Source: Pararhizobium gei (GTDB taxonomy: Bacteria > Pseudomonadota > Alphaproteobacteria > Rhizobiales > Rhizobiaceae). From it: a stretch of DNA of 64,000 nucleotides. The notes under the pieces are model-generated. The model did no database searches and was not told the origin of the DNA. It saw only the letters and a list, made by a program, of their open reading frames with translations. This document shows positions 20,187-28,777 of the stretch, piece by piece; within the stretch, counting starts at the first letter, position 1, and every line of letters begins with the position of its first letter. The translations under genes and the position numbers were made by a program. The stretch is taken from NCBI RefSeq assembly GCF_029223885.1, contig NZ_CP119409.1, forward strand, positions 4,020,501 through 4,084,500, written 5' to 3'.

Positions 20187-20235
20187 GCGGTTTGAGCGGC
20201 CTGCCTGTCTTGCAGGCGATCTGCCGACGCCGGCC

Positions 20236-20625
20236 CTATAGGGTGCCAGCCGGCTTGGTGCGTATTGTCCCGATTTTGTGAATGAAAGCATTGACGTCGC
20301 CGCCAAGCCGCAACTCCCGCTTTCGGATGAGCACGGCCATCACGCGCGCAGCCGTCGAAAACGTGATCTCATCCAGGGGGCCGTTGTTCAACGGCCTGGT
20401 GAGCCGCTCGGTGATGGCGCTCACCATGTTGTTGGGCAGGATATCCGTGCAGTGTCGCATATGATCGAAGACCTGCTGGATCGAAATTTCCGTTCCCTGA
20501 AAATCGACAGTTGGCGCCGGCGCGCCCTCGTTCCAGTCGTCATAAGCCTCCAGCGCATCACGAAAAAGCTGATGCAATGTGATCGGCGCATGCCCCTCAT
20601 GAAGGGGAGGGAGTAAATAGCTCAT
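20236..20625 (-). CDS. conserved-looking hypothetical protein (129 aa)
   Basis: I do not recognise this protein. It is soluble, mostly helical in appearance, and acidic in its N-terminal half, with no signal peptide or cysteine motif. The ATG at 20625 (MSYLLPPLHEG) is preferred because GAGG lies about eight bases upstream. The frame could be opened further to 20673, but that adds a Cys/Arg-rich stretch with no ribosome site. It sits alone between the FAD-protein gene and a divergent GntR regulator. Codon use resembles its neighbours, so it is probably a real gene. Confidence 0.6.
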   Translation of the reverse strand: MSYLLPPLHEGHAPITLHQLFRDALEAYDDWNEGAPAPTVDFQGTEISIQQVFDHMRHCTDILPNNMVSAITERLTRPLNNGPLDEITFSTAARVMAVLIRKRELRLGGDVNAFIHKIGTIRTKPAGTL

Positions 20626-20716
20626 CTGAACATCCTCGCATCGTTGAACACGGTGTTTGGTGCCGACACACATCGACTTAACTTTGAACGCGGCCGGCCC
20701 GGAAAGGTTGCATAAG

Positions 20717-20744
20717 CTGGAAGGATATCGATACCACTTTCCAG
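20717..20744. repeat. imperfect 28-bp palindrome upstream of the GntR gene
   Basis: CTGGAA at 20717-20722 and TTCCAG at 20739-20744 flank an inner near-palindrome with TATCGATA at its centre (20726-20733). It lies in the divergent region between the small unknown gene and the GntR regulator and could be a protein-binding site. Confidence 0.35.
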
Positions 20745-20786
20745 ATTCTGCCCCAGTGATAGACGTCGTAACTTCCCTTTCGTCAA

Positions 20787-20805
20787 AAGCTATAATATAG
20801 CTTTA
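20787..20805 (+). promoter_or_regulatory. probable GntR operator overlapping a TATAAT box
   Basis: AAAGCTAT, three bases, then ATAGCTTT form a perfect palindrome with 8-bp arms. A consensus TATAAT at 20792-20797 lies inside it, 19 bases before the regulator's start codon. A repressor bound here would block the -10 region, which suggests autoregulation by the downstream FadR-type protein. No good -35 box is visible. Confidence 0.5.
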
Positions 20806-20823
20806 TAAAAGCAATATGATTAA

Positions 20824-21537
20824 ATGAGTCTGTGGAACATGACGGGCAGCGGAGGCGATTTTGTTACGGGCGCGATCGCATCGATAACGCGTTTGATCCG
20901 TGATAAAGAGCTCAAGCCGGGCGATCACCTCCCCGCCGAAGCTGTTCTTTCGTCACAGTTGCAGGTGTCGCGGACAGTGATACGCGAAGCTTTGCGCTCG
21001 TTGGCGGCCCTTCGTCTGGTCGATCTCGGCGTTGGCAAGCGGCCTACCATTGCTCAACTCGATGATGCCTCCATGGCCATGATGATCGAGCACGGGTTTG
21101 TCACCGACCAGATCGACATCCTGCAAATATACGACGTGCGACGCACGATCGAAACCCGCACGGCAACGCTGGCAGCCCTCAGGCGCACGGATGCAGAGGC
21201 GCTTCTGATCCTCCGACACGCTCGGGAAATGGTCAATGCCTTTGGCGATCCCGTGGCGATCATGGAGCATGACATTGCATTTCATGTCGCGATCGCGCGC
21301 GCATCGCGCAATCCGGTCTTCGCCCTCATCATCGGCGCGTTTCAGGGCGTAACGCGCGAGACCTGGCCGATCAGCTGGAAGAGCCGCACCGGTGATAGCG
21401 AACGCCGGGCGATGAATGCTCTTCATGCCGAACTGGCACAGGCCATTTCCGACAGCGATCCACAGGCTGCGGCGACGTTGATGCACCGCCACTTCGATCT
21501 CAGCATCAAGGCCCTGCTGGCGGCAGGGCTCACCTGA
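20824..21537 (+). CDS. GntR/FadR-family transcriptional regulator (FCD domain)
   Basis: The regulator has 237 residues: a winged-helix DNA-binding domain (about residues 10-75, with LQVSRTVIREALRSLAAL as recognition region) and a C-terminal all-helical FCD ligand domain. The FCD metal ligands are suggested by EHDIAFHVAIA and the C-terminal HAEL and MHRHFDLS histidines. FadR-type regulators usually sense an organic or sugar acid and repress the adjacent catabolic genes. It precedes an enolase-superfamily dehydratase by 18 bases on the same strand, so it most likely controls that gene and the transporter after it. Confidence 0.88.
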   Translation: MSLWNMTGSGGDFVTGAIASITRLIRDKELKPGDHLPAEAVLSSQLQVSRTVIREALRSLAALRLVDLGVGKRPTIAQLDDASMAMMIEHGFVTDQIDILQIYDVRRTIETRTATLAALRRTDAEALLILRHAREMVNAFGDPVAIMEHDIAFHVAIARASRNPVFALIIGAFQGVTRETWPISWKSRTGDSERRAMNALHAELAQAISDSDPQAAATLMHRHFDLSIKALLAAGLT

Positions 21538-21555
21538 TAAAACGAAGGACATGTC

Positions 21556-22758
21556 ATGAAAATCACCGGCCTCGAAACTGTCCGCGTCGCGGAGCGTGCC
21601 AATCTGCTCTGGTTGCTGGTCCATACCGACGAGGGTATTACCGGCCTTGGCGAGACTTTTTTCGGCGCCCAGACAGTGGAAGCCTATGTACACGAATATA
21701 TCGCGCCGCGGGTCATCGGATGCGATCCGCTGCAGATCGACCTTCTGGCCGCAGACCTTGTCGGTTATCTCGGTTTTCGATCATCCGGCGCCGAAGTGCG
21801 CGGCAATTCGGCCTTTGACATCGCGCTCTGGGACATTTTCGGCAAGGCGACCGGTATGCCGATTGCGCAGCTCCTGGGCGGCTTTACCCGCCGCGAAATC
21901 CGAACCTACAACACCTGCGCCGGGACCGAATACATCAAGAAGGCGACCGGACAGACCACCGCCAATTACGGCTTGTCCGAAGGTCGGGACTATGACGACC
22001 TCAACGGCTTCCTGAACAACGCCGACGAACTTGCCCATTCTCTGCTGGAAGAGGGCATTACGGCGATGAAGATCTGGCCCTTCGATGCCGCCGCGGAAAA
22101 GACCCGCGGTCAGTATATCTCGATGCCCGATCTCGACCAGGCTTTGCAGCCATTCGAGAAGATCCGTGCGGCGGTTGGCAACAGGATGGATATCATGGTC
22201 GAGTTCCATTCGATGTGGCAGCTTTTGCCCGCCATGCAGATTGCCAAGGCGCTCGCGCCATACCAGACCTTCTGGCACGAAGACCCGATCAAGATGGACA
22301 GCCTGTCGAGCCTTGCGCGCTATGCAGCGGTATCGCCGGCGCCGATTTCCGCATCGGAGACCCTTGGCTCGCGCTGGGCCTTCCGCGATCTTCTGGAAAC
22401 TGGCGCTGCCGGGGTTATGATGCTCGATATTTCCTGGTGCGGCGGCCTGTCGGAGGCGCGCAAGATCGCCGCGATGGCCGAGGCCTGGCATTTGCCCGTG
22501 GCGCCGCACGACTGCACCGGCCCTGTCGTGCTCTGCGCCTCCACCCACCTGTCTCTCAACGCACCGAATGCGCTGGTGCAGGAAAGCGTGCGTGCCTTTT
22601 ATCGCACCTGGTACCGGGATCTGGTAACGGCCTTGCCGGAAGTGAAAAACGGGATGATCACCGTTCCCCCGGGCCCGGGCCTCGGCATGGAGCTCAACCC
22701 GGAACTGGACCGCGCCTTTACAGTCAGTCGCCGCCTTTCGGATGCGGCCAGCCTGTAG
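21556..22758 (+). CDS. mandelate racemase/muconate lactonizing family enzyme, probable sugar-acid dehydratase
   Basis: This is an enolase-superfamily protein of 400 residues. The metal ligands are visible as Glu216 (VEFH), Glu242 (HEDP) and Glu268 (SASE). Lys172 (AMKIW) and the Asp291/His318 pair (MLDIS, APHDC) are the likely acid/base residues, with His218 next to the first metal ligand. This arrangement is found in acid-sugar dehydratases that turn an aldonate or uronate into a 2-keto-3-deoxy acid. The exact substrate cannot be assigned. It sits between a GntR regulator and an EamA transporter, which supports catabolism of an imported sugar acid. Confidence 0.85.
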   Translation: MKITGLETVRVAERANLLWLLVHTDEGITGLGETFFGAQTVEAYVHEYIAPRVIGCDPLQIDLLAADLVGYLGFRSSGAEVRGNSAFDIALWDIFGKATGMPIAQLLGGFTRREIRTYNTCAGTEYIKKATGQTTANYGLSEGRDYDDLNGFLNNADELAHSLLEEGITAMKIWPFDAAAEKTRGQYISMPDLDQALQPFEKIRAAVGNRMDIMVEFHSMWQLLPAMQIAKALAPYQTFWHEDPIKMDSLSSLARYAAVSPAPISASETLGSRWAFRDLLETGAAGVMMLDISWCGGLSEARKIAAMAEAWHLPVAPHDCTGPVVLCASTHLSLNAPNALVQESVRAFYRTWYRDLVTALPEVKNGMITVPPGPGLGMELNPELDRAFTVSRRLSDAASL

Positions 22759-22791
22759 CGCTTGAACGAAAAGACATATGGGAGGCTTTAC

Positions 22792-23712
22792 GTGACAACG
22801 ATACAAACCCGCAGCGCTGGTTGGGGAGCATCGGCGATGGCAGGTCCGATGATCATGCTGCTCGGTATGCTGATGTTTGCGCTCAACGATGCGATGGGCA
22901 AATGGCTGGTGGCGAGCTATGGATTGGGACAGGTCATCCTGATCCGCAGCCTGGCGGCCCTCGTCATCCTGGCGCCGTTCCTCTGGCAGGCCGGCCTTAC
23001 GTCGATCACCTCGGCCGAGCAGCCCTGGATGCAGTTTGCCCGCGTCGTGTTTTCCACATTGGAGGTCTTCTGCTTCTATTATGCAGTGATGTATCTGCCG
23101 CTGGCCGATGTCATGACCTATTGGCTGGCAGCACCGATCTATGTCGCGGCGGCCTCTCCTTTTCTACTCGGGGAAAAGGTCGGCTGGCGGCGCTGGTGCG
23201 CCATCGCTGCCGGATTCGTGGGTGTCATCATCACCCTGGAGCCGTCAAGCGCGATGTTCACCATGCCGGCCCTCATCTCGATCATCGGCAGCGGCGCCTT
23301 CGCCTTCATGCTCCTGTCCGGACGCGGCCTGCGCAACACGCCCGACAAGACGCTGGTGTTCTTTCAGGTTACGGGAGCGGGTCTCGCGGGCCTCGCCTTC
23401 GCGCCGGTCGACTGGTCGCCGATTTCATCCGGACTTGATCTGGCCCTGCTCAGTTTGCTGGGCATCGTGGCGATGGCGGCCCATATGCTGGTCAACCGCG
23501 CGCTAAAAATCTCGGATGCGGCCACCGTCGCACCGCTGCAATACACACTTCTGCTCTGGGCCGTGGTGTTCGGGTGGATTTTTTTTGGAGACGTGCCAAG
23601 GCTCGGCATGCTGGCAGGCGCAGCCCTGATCGTTGCCTCCGGCCTGTTCATCTTCTTCCGTGAACGGCAGTTGAAGAAGCGCGATGCGGTCCTGCCCGCC
23701 CTATCGGAGTGA
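22792..23712 (+). CDS. EamA/DMT-family transporter
   Basis: This is a ten-helix membrane protein of about 306 residues with two EamA repeats. The GTG at 22792 is chosen because GGGAGG lies directly upstream. A TTG at 22762 in the same frame has no such site. It begins 33 bases after the dehydratase stop, so the two are probably co-transcribed. DMT transporters move metabolites in or out; here uptake or efflux of the sugar acid or its product is a reasonable guess. Confidence 0.82.
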   Translation: MTTIQTRSAGWGASAMAGPMIMLLGMLMFALNDAMGKWLVASYGLGQVILIRSLAALVILAPFLWQAGLTSITSAEQPWMQFARVVFSTLEVFCFYYAVMYLPLADVMTYWLAAPIYVAAASPFLLGEKVGWRRWCAIAAGFVGVIITLEPSSAMFTMPALISIIGSGAFAFMLLSGRGLRNTPDKTLVFFQVTGAGLAGLAFAPVDWSPISSGLDLALLSLLGIVAMAAHMLVNRALKISDAATVAPLQYTLLLWAVVFGWIFFGDVPRLGMLAGAALIVASGLFIFFRERQLKKRDAVLPALSE

Positions 23713-23751
23713 TATTTACGCAGGAAGGCCCATACGCGCAGTCATGAAAGA

Positions 23752-23773
23752 GGCCGGGCATTTCTACCCGGCC
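23752..23773. terminator. bidirectional terminator between the EamA gene and dctP
   Basis: GGCCGGG (752-758) pairs with CCCGGCC (767-773) around an eight-base loop. On the minus strand the hairpin is followed by CTCTTTC, fitting termination of the dctP transcript. It sits between convergent genes. Confidence 0.55.
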
Positions 23774-23799
23774 CCTGCTAGATCTGGGTCAATCAAAGT

Positions 23800-24804
23800 T
23801 TACTTACGGATCGCTGCAAGCTCGGCGATGATTGCATCGACCACCTCGGCGCCGATTTCGGCCTTGTGCTTTTCGTAGACCACCATCGACTTCTCGCGAA
23901 TGCGGGCCTGCTCTTCGGCAGACAGAACATTCACTTCCAGACCGGCGGCCTTGATCTTTTCGAGCGACGTCTTATTGAGTTCCTGAATGACCTTGCGCTC
24001 CTCGTCACGGCCGACAACCGCGCATTCGCGCAGGGCCGTCTGTTCTTCCGGCGTATAGGTATCGAAGATCGCCTTCGAGAAGAGCAGCAGGAACGGCGTG
24101 TAGGCGTGGTTCGTCTCGGTGATGTACTTCTGCACTTCGAAGAACTTCGACGTGTCGATCGTCACATAGGGATTTTCCTGCGCGTCGATCGCATTGGTTT
24201 CCAGAGCCGAGAAGACTTCACCAAAGGCCATCGGCGTGGCGTTTGCACCCAGATTCTGGAACGTGTCGAGGAAGATGTTGTTCTGCATGACGCGAACCTT
24301 CATGCCCTCGAAGTCTTCCCACTTGGTGACCGGACGCACAGAGTTCGACAGGTTGCGGAAGCCGTTTTCCCAATAGGCGAGATTGACGAGGCCGGCCGCT
24401 TCCAGTTTCTCGTTCATCATGTCGCCGAACTTGCCGTCGAGGACCTGATAGGCCTCCTGTGGTGTGGCGAACAGGAACGGCAGGTCGAACACGCCAAGCG
24501 CCGGAATGATGCCAACGAGGGGCGAAGACGAGGTAACGACGCCTTCCTGCACGCCCGAGCGAAGAGCCTGGGTCGCCTGAAGGTCACCGCCGAGAGCGCC
24601 GCCCCAGAAGGCAGTAATTTTCAGCTTGCCTCCGGACTTTTCATCCAGGCATGTCTGCATGGCCTTGATGCCATTGCCAACCGGGTGATCGGCATTGATG
24701 CCGTTCGAAATGCGGATGTTGCGGTCGTTGAACTCGGCAAAAGCCGGAACGGCGGACGCGAGGCTGAACGCGATCGCGGTGGTGGCTAGAAGCAGTTTTC
24801 TCAT
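23800..24804 (-). CDS. dctP: TRAP transporter solute-binding protein DctP
   Basis: This is a periplasmic solute-binding protein of 334 residues, with a signal peptide MRKLLLATTAIAF cleaved after AFA (about residue 23). It carries the DctP-family core, including a conserved arginine in the MKVRVMQN segment that normally binds the ligand's carboxylate. GGGAGG sits five bases before the ATG at 24804. The frame to 25002 overlaps the permease gene and is rejected. It is the last gene of the operon xylX-like, dctQ, dctM, dctP, so the ligand is probably the sugar acid degraded by that operon. Confidence 0.9.
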   Translation of the reverse strand: MRKLLLATTAIAFSLASAVPAFAEFNDRNIRISNGINADHPVGNGIKAMQTCLDEKSGGKLKITAFWGGALGGDLQATQALRSGVQEGVVTSSSPLVGIIPALGVFDLPFLFATPQEAYQVLDGKFGDMMNEKLEAAGLVNLAYWENGFRNLSNSVRPVTKWEDFEGMKVRVMQNNIFLDTFQNLGANATPMAFGEVFSALETNAIDAQENPYVTIDTSKFFEVQKYITETNHAYTPFLLLFSKAIFDTYTPEEQTALRECAVVGRDEERKVIQELNKTSLEKIKAAGLEVNVLSAEEQARIREKSMVVYEKHKAEIGAEVVDAIIAELAAIRK

Positions 24805-24850
24805 AATATCCTCCCTGGATGGTTGAGTGAGACTGTGGGGTCGCCGGCCG

Positions 24851-26128
24851 TTAGCGCAGCCATTGAGCAGGCAAGATGACGGTGTCCGGAAACAACACCA
24901 GCATGAAAAGAACAAACACCTGTGCGGCGAGGAACGGCAACACGCCGATCGTAACCTTGCCAAGCGGGACGCGGCCCACGCCGCTGACGACGTTGAGAAC
25001 AACGCCGACAGGTGGTGTCAGAAGACCGATGCAGCAGTTCATGATGAACATCACACCGAAATAGACAGGGTCAATGCCGGCTTGCTTGATAATCGGCATC
25101 AGGACCGGCGTCAGGATCAGGATGGTCGGCGTCAGGTCGAGCGCCGTGCCGACGACCAGCACCAACACCATGATGGCGAACATCAGCAGGATCGGGCGGT
25201 CGATCAGCGGCTCGATATAGCCTGTGATTTCAGCCGGAATATTGGCAGCGGTGATCAGCCAGGCCGATACGAGGGCTGCGCAGACCAGGAACATGACCAC
25301 GGAAGTGGTTTTTGCTGCCTGAAGGATGACGCGCGGCAGATCCCGTAGGCTCAGTTCACGATAGATGGCCATGCCGACGAACATCGCATAGGCGGCGGCG
25401 ACCACGGCGGCTTCCGTCGGCGTGACGACGCCTGCCTTGATGCCACCCAGAATAATCACCGGCATGCCAAGCGCCCAAAGTGCCCGAGCCGTAACCCGCA
25501 TGCGCTCTTTCATTGCGGTCTTCGGCAGCGCCTGAACATTGTCCTTTCGAACGACGATCAGCCACGTCACGATCAAGGCCACGCCCATCAGAAGGCCGGG
25601 CACAATGCCGGCCATGAAGAGCTGCGTGATCGACACGTTGGCAGCGACACCGAAAACGATGAACGCCATCGACGGCGGGATGACGGGTGCGATAATGCCG
25701 CCGGCGGCAATAAGACCCGCCGAGCGCGGCACGTTATAGCCGGCCTTGGCCATCATCGGGATTAGAATGGCGGCAAGGGCTGCAGTGTCGGCGGCGGCCG
25801 ATCCGGAAATGCTGGCCATGATGATCGCGGCCATGATGGCAACAATGCCGAGACCACCGCGAATATGGCCGACACAGGCAATGGCGAATTCGATGATGCG
25901 GCGCGACAGGCCACCGGCATTCATCAGTTCACCGGCGAGAATGAAGAACGGAATCGCCAGAAGCGTGAAGGTATCGGCGCCCGCGATCATGTTCTGCGCG
26001 ATGATCTGCGTGTTGAACATGCCCATGAACCACATGAGCACGACGCCGCAGAACATCAGAGAGAAGGCGACCGGAACGCCGATAGCCATGGCGCCAACGA
26101 GAGAGACGATGAAGACGAGCAAGGTCAT
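24851..26128 (-). CDS. dctM: TRAP transporter large permease DctM
   Basis: This is an inner-membrane protein of 425 residues with about 12 hydrophobic segments, the DctM family size and pattern (LGIVAIMAAIIMASISGSAAAD, IIAPVIPPSMAFIVFG). It forms the ion-driven channel that takes the ligand from DctP. It overlaps dctQ by four bases (ATGA) and precedes dctP by 46 bases. Confidence 0.93.
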   Translation of the reverse strand: MTLLVFIVSLVGAMAIGVPVAFSLMFCGVVLMWFMGMFNTQIIAQNMIAGADTFTLLAIPFFILAGELMNAGGLSRRIIEFAIACVGHIRGGLGIVAIMAAIIMASISGSAAADTAALAAILIPMMAKAGYNVPRSAGLIAAGGIIAPVIPPSMAFIVFGVAANVSITQLFMAGIVPGLLMGVALIVTWLIVVRKDNVQALPKTAMKERMRVTARALWALGMPVIILGGIKAGVVTPTEAAVVAAAYAMFVGMAIYRELSLRDLPRVILQAAKTTSVVMFLVCAALVSAWLITAANIPAEITGYIEPLIDRPILLMFAIMVLVLVVGTALDLTPTILILTPVLMPIIKQAGIDPVYFGVMFIMNCCIGLLTPPVGVVLNVVSGVGRVPLGKVTIGVLPFLAAQVFVLFMLVLFPDTVILPAQWLR

Positions 26129-26661
26129 TGGCTGCGCTCCGCCATCTGCTCGACCGTCATGTTTTCGCCGGCAAAGGCTGCAATCTCCTCATCCGTTACC
26201 CGCCCCGTCAGCAACCTGATCAGCCGCTCGACGGCGATGAGAACGACGCCGGCACCGGTGAAGAGGCCGATTCCGTAGACCCAGATCATTGAAATCTTGG
26301 TCACCGGCGCGTCCATGCTTGCATTGATTGGATACTGTTTCCAGGTCCCCCAAAAGAAGATCGCCGAGACGCCGATGATGATGATGTTCGACAGGATCAT
26401 GCAGAGGATTCGCCCTTTGCGGCCGAAAAGCGCGACCAACGTTTCCACCCCGACATGCGCATGTTCGCGAAACGCCACGACTGCGCCGATAAACGTCACC
26501 CAGACGAAAAAGTAGCGGGACAGCTCGTCCGAAATATTGAGGCCGGAATTGAAGCCGTAGCGCATGACCACATTGACGAAGACCATGATTGCCATGCCGG
26601 ACAAAAGCAGGATGAGCAGGAGTTCGAGAAAACGGAAAAAGAGATCGGTCGCCTTTTGCAT
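26125..26661 (-). CDS. dctQ: TRAP transporter small permease DctQ
   Basis: This is a membrane protein of 178 residues with four hydrophobic helices and the DctQ-type segment ELSRYFFVWVTFIGA after helix 1. It partners with DctM in the inner membrane. Its start lies three bases after the stop of the XylX-like gene, so the two are translated from one message. The C-terminal tail beyond residue 145 is cytoplasmic and longer than in minimal DctQ proteins. Confidence 0.9.
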   Translation of the reverse strand: MQKATDLFFRFLELLLILLLSGMAIMVFVNVVMRYGFNSGLNISDELSRYFFVWVTFIGAVVAFREHAHVGVETLVALFGRKGRILCMILSNIIIIGVSAIFFWGTWKQYPINASMDAPVTKISMIWVYGIGLFTGAGVVLIAVERLIRLLTGRVTDEEIAAFAGENMTVEQMAERSQ

Positions 26662-26664
26662 GAC

Positions 26665-27834
26665 TTACGCCTTGTCCAAAAGACCGCGGCCGGCCAGATT
26701 ACGGATAAGCGCACTGACGCCGAAGGTCCATTCGGGGCATGCGTCGCTGCGCTCTACCCAGTTAACTAGGCGACCGAGCTTGCTTGTCGAGATTTCAACG
26801 CGATCGCCGATTTCATGGGTAAATCCCTGGCCCGCCCCGCGCCGGTCCTTGACCGGAGCGAACATGGTGCCGAGAAAAAGAACGGCGCCGTCAGGATATT
26901 GATGATTTCTGTTTCTGAGTTGCGACGCCAGGTTTTCCGGTGACCGGCTGATAGCCTCCATCGGGCTTTCGCCGGTCATCTCAAAACCGTCTTCTCCATG
27001 AACCCGAAGCGCAACCCGAACGCGACGCAGGTCTTCCATTGTAAAGCTGTAGTCAAACAGCCGGATGAACGGGCCGATCGAGCAGGAGGCGTTGTTGTCC
27101 TTGGCCTTGCCGAGCAGCAGCGCCGAGCGTCCCTCGACATCGCGCAGGTTGACGTCATTGCCAAGGCTGGCGCCGACGATGGTGCCGTCGGACCGCAGCA
27201 CAAGCACCACTTCGGGCTCCGGATTGTTCCATTGCGAAATCGGATGGATGCCGACAAGCGCACCGCAGCCGACGGAAGACATGGGCTGGGACTTAGTGAA
27301 GATTTCCGCGTCCGGACCGATGCCAACTTCGAGATATTGCGACCAGAGGCCCATGTCCTGAAGCAGCGTCTTGACCTTTGCCGCCTGCTCCGAACCGGCA
27401 ACCAGCCCACGAAGGCTATCTCCGAGAACGGGCGCAAGCTTGCCGCGGATCGCCTGGGCGCGAAGCGGATCTCCCTTGGCCTGCTCCTCGATGACACGTT
27501 CCAGCATGCTGTCGGCAAAGGTTACGCCAGCGGCTTTTATGGCCTGCAGGTCGATCGGAGCGAGAACCGTGCCGTTTTCACCGGACAGAAAGCTATCGAG
27601 GGAGCCAAGATCGTGCAGGCCCGACGCGTCCCGCAACACGGTGACGAGATTTTCCGCTTCGAGAAGAGCCGACATGGTGGCAGCAATCGCCGTCAAGTCC
27701 AGAACGCGGCCGCCGGAAAGCATCACCGGGCATGGACCAGCGCTGGCCTTCGCCCAGACCCGCCCCACCAGAAGAGCATCGGCAGCGTCATCCGGCAAAA
27801 TGGATTCTGCATGCAGTACATGTTCGGATTTCAA
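26665..27834 (-). CDS. FAH-family protein, XylX-like 2-keto-3-deoxy-pentonate dehydratase
   Basis: The protein has about 389 residues and a C-terminal fumarylacetoacetate-hydrolase fold. It shows the metal-site run NPEPEVVL, then GNDVNLRDVEGRSALLL, KAKDNNASC and the QGFTH and NLAGRGLL blocks. As I remember it, this run closely matches Caulobacter XylX, which dehydrates 2-keto-3-deoxy-xylonate to alpha-ketoglutarate semialdehyde in the Weimberg pathway. The start is a TTG at 27834 because GAAGGAGGAGG lies six bases before it; an in-frame codon at 27873 adds an Arg-rich tail. It is first in the operon with dctQMP. A related pentonate could be the real substrate. Confidence 0.8.
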   Translation of the reverse strand: MKSEHVLHAESILPDDAADALLVGRVWAKASAGPCPVMLSGGRVLDLTAIAATMSALLEAENLVTVLRDASGLHDLGSLDSFLSGENGTVLAPIDLQAIKAAGVTFADSMLERVIEEQAKGDPLRAQAIRGKLAPVLGDSLRGLVAGSEQAAKVKTLLQDMGLWSQYLEVGIGPDAEIFTKSQPMSSVGCGALVGIHPISQWNNPEPEVVLVLRSDGTIVGASLGNDVNLRDVEGRSALLLGKAKDNNASCSIGPFIRLFDYSFTMEDLRRVRVALRVHGEDGFEMTGESPMEAISRSPENLASQLRNRNHQYPDGAVLFLGTMFAPVKDRRGAGQGFTHEIGDRVEISTSKLGRLVNWVERSDACPEWTFGVSALIRNLAGRGLLDKA

Positions 27835-27883
27835 CGCCGTCCTCCTCCTTCGAAACAGCCTGCCCTCCAGCACCGCTGCCCTA

Positions 27884-27903
27884 TTGTCAGGATGTCTGAC
27901 AAC
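27884..27903. promoter_or_regulatory. operator-like palindrome upstream of the XylX-like gene
   Basis: TTGTCAG (27884-27890) and CTGACAA (27896-27902) are perfect inverted arms with a five-base spacer, 50 bases before the TTG start. The complement of 27890-27903 reads GTTGTCAGACATCC and matches 12 of 14 bases of the site at 30330-30343. A FadR-type repressor site is likely. Confidence 0.6.
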
Positions 27904-28007
27904 ACCCGAAACTTTCTAGAGTGACTTGTTTCGCCTGTCCAGAGCCGAAGCCCAACACCTGCGAAAAACATGCATAAGACAATCCAGGAGCCATCGACCC
28001 GACACTG

Positions 28008-28724
28008 TCAGTTTATCTCGAGCGTCAGGCCCAACCGCCCTGCAGCGCCGATTATGTGGTGACGCATCGCGGCGCGGGCCTGCGATGGGTCTCGCGTCAC
28101 CACGGCATCCCGGATGGCGACGTGCTCGGCGATTGTGGTCTCGACGATTTCCTCCAGGATGGCCGCGGCGCGGGCCGCATTGATGGCCAGGCTGATGCGC
28201 TCCGCGATGAAGCCGATGAAAAGCGGAAAATACTCGTTGTGGGTGGCCGTAGCCAAAGCCCGATGAAAGGCCAGATCGGCGACGATGCCCTGATCCGTCC
28301 ATTTCTCGGCCCCGGTCATCCGGGCAAGCGAGTCATCCAGTTTCCGCAGGTCGGCGTCATCGTGATGCAAAGCGGCAAGCCCTGCGGCCTCGATCTCCAG
28401 CGGCATGCGCAATTGGAAGAGACTGCGAAAGCTGACGCGATCGCGCAGTGCCGTCTGCGCGATCCGAATGGATCCCCGCCCCTCCGCCTCGGTGACAAAG
28501 GCGCCGACACCCTGGCGCGTTTCCACCAGCCCCTCGTTTCGCAACTGTGCAATCGCCTCACGCACGACGGAGCGACTGACACCGAAGGTTTTGGCGAGCA
28601 GATGCTCGGTCGGCAGCTTGTCACCGGGCGCAATTCGTCCGTCGGCAATTTCCTTGCCGATGCGCCCGGCGATGCGCGCCGGGAGATGCTCGATCCGTCT
28701 GATCTGGCTGAAGTCTGCTGTCAT
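28008..28724 (-). CDS. GntR/FadR-family transcriptional regulator (FCD domain)
   Basis: The regulator has 238 residues, with an N-terminal winged helix (KTFGVSRSVVREAIAQL, about residues 48-64) and a C-terminal FCD ligand-binding domain with conserved histidines (LAFHRALA, EHVAIRDAV, AMRHHIIGA). It lies between the FAD-dehydrogenase gene and the XylX/TRAP operon on the same strand. The two operator-like sites flanking this locus (27884-27903 and 30329-30343) are its best candidate targets. It would then respond to a pathway intermediate. Confidence 0.88.
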   Translation of the reverse strand: MTADFSQIRRIEHLPARIAGRIGKEIADGRIAPGDKLPTEHLLAKTFGVSRSVVREAIAQLRNEGLVETRQGVGAFVTEAEGRGSIRIAQTALRDRVSFRSLFQLRMPLEIEAAGLAALHHDDADLRKLDDSLARMTGAEKWTDQGIVADLAFHRALATATHNEYFPLFIGFIAERISLAINAARAAAILEEIVETTIAEHVAIRDAVVTRDPSQARAAMRHHIIGAAGRLGLTLEIN

Positions 28725-28777
28725 GCACGTGTCCGCCCCCTGATGATGCCAACTGTTCTACGACAAGACGGGCTATT

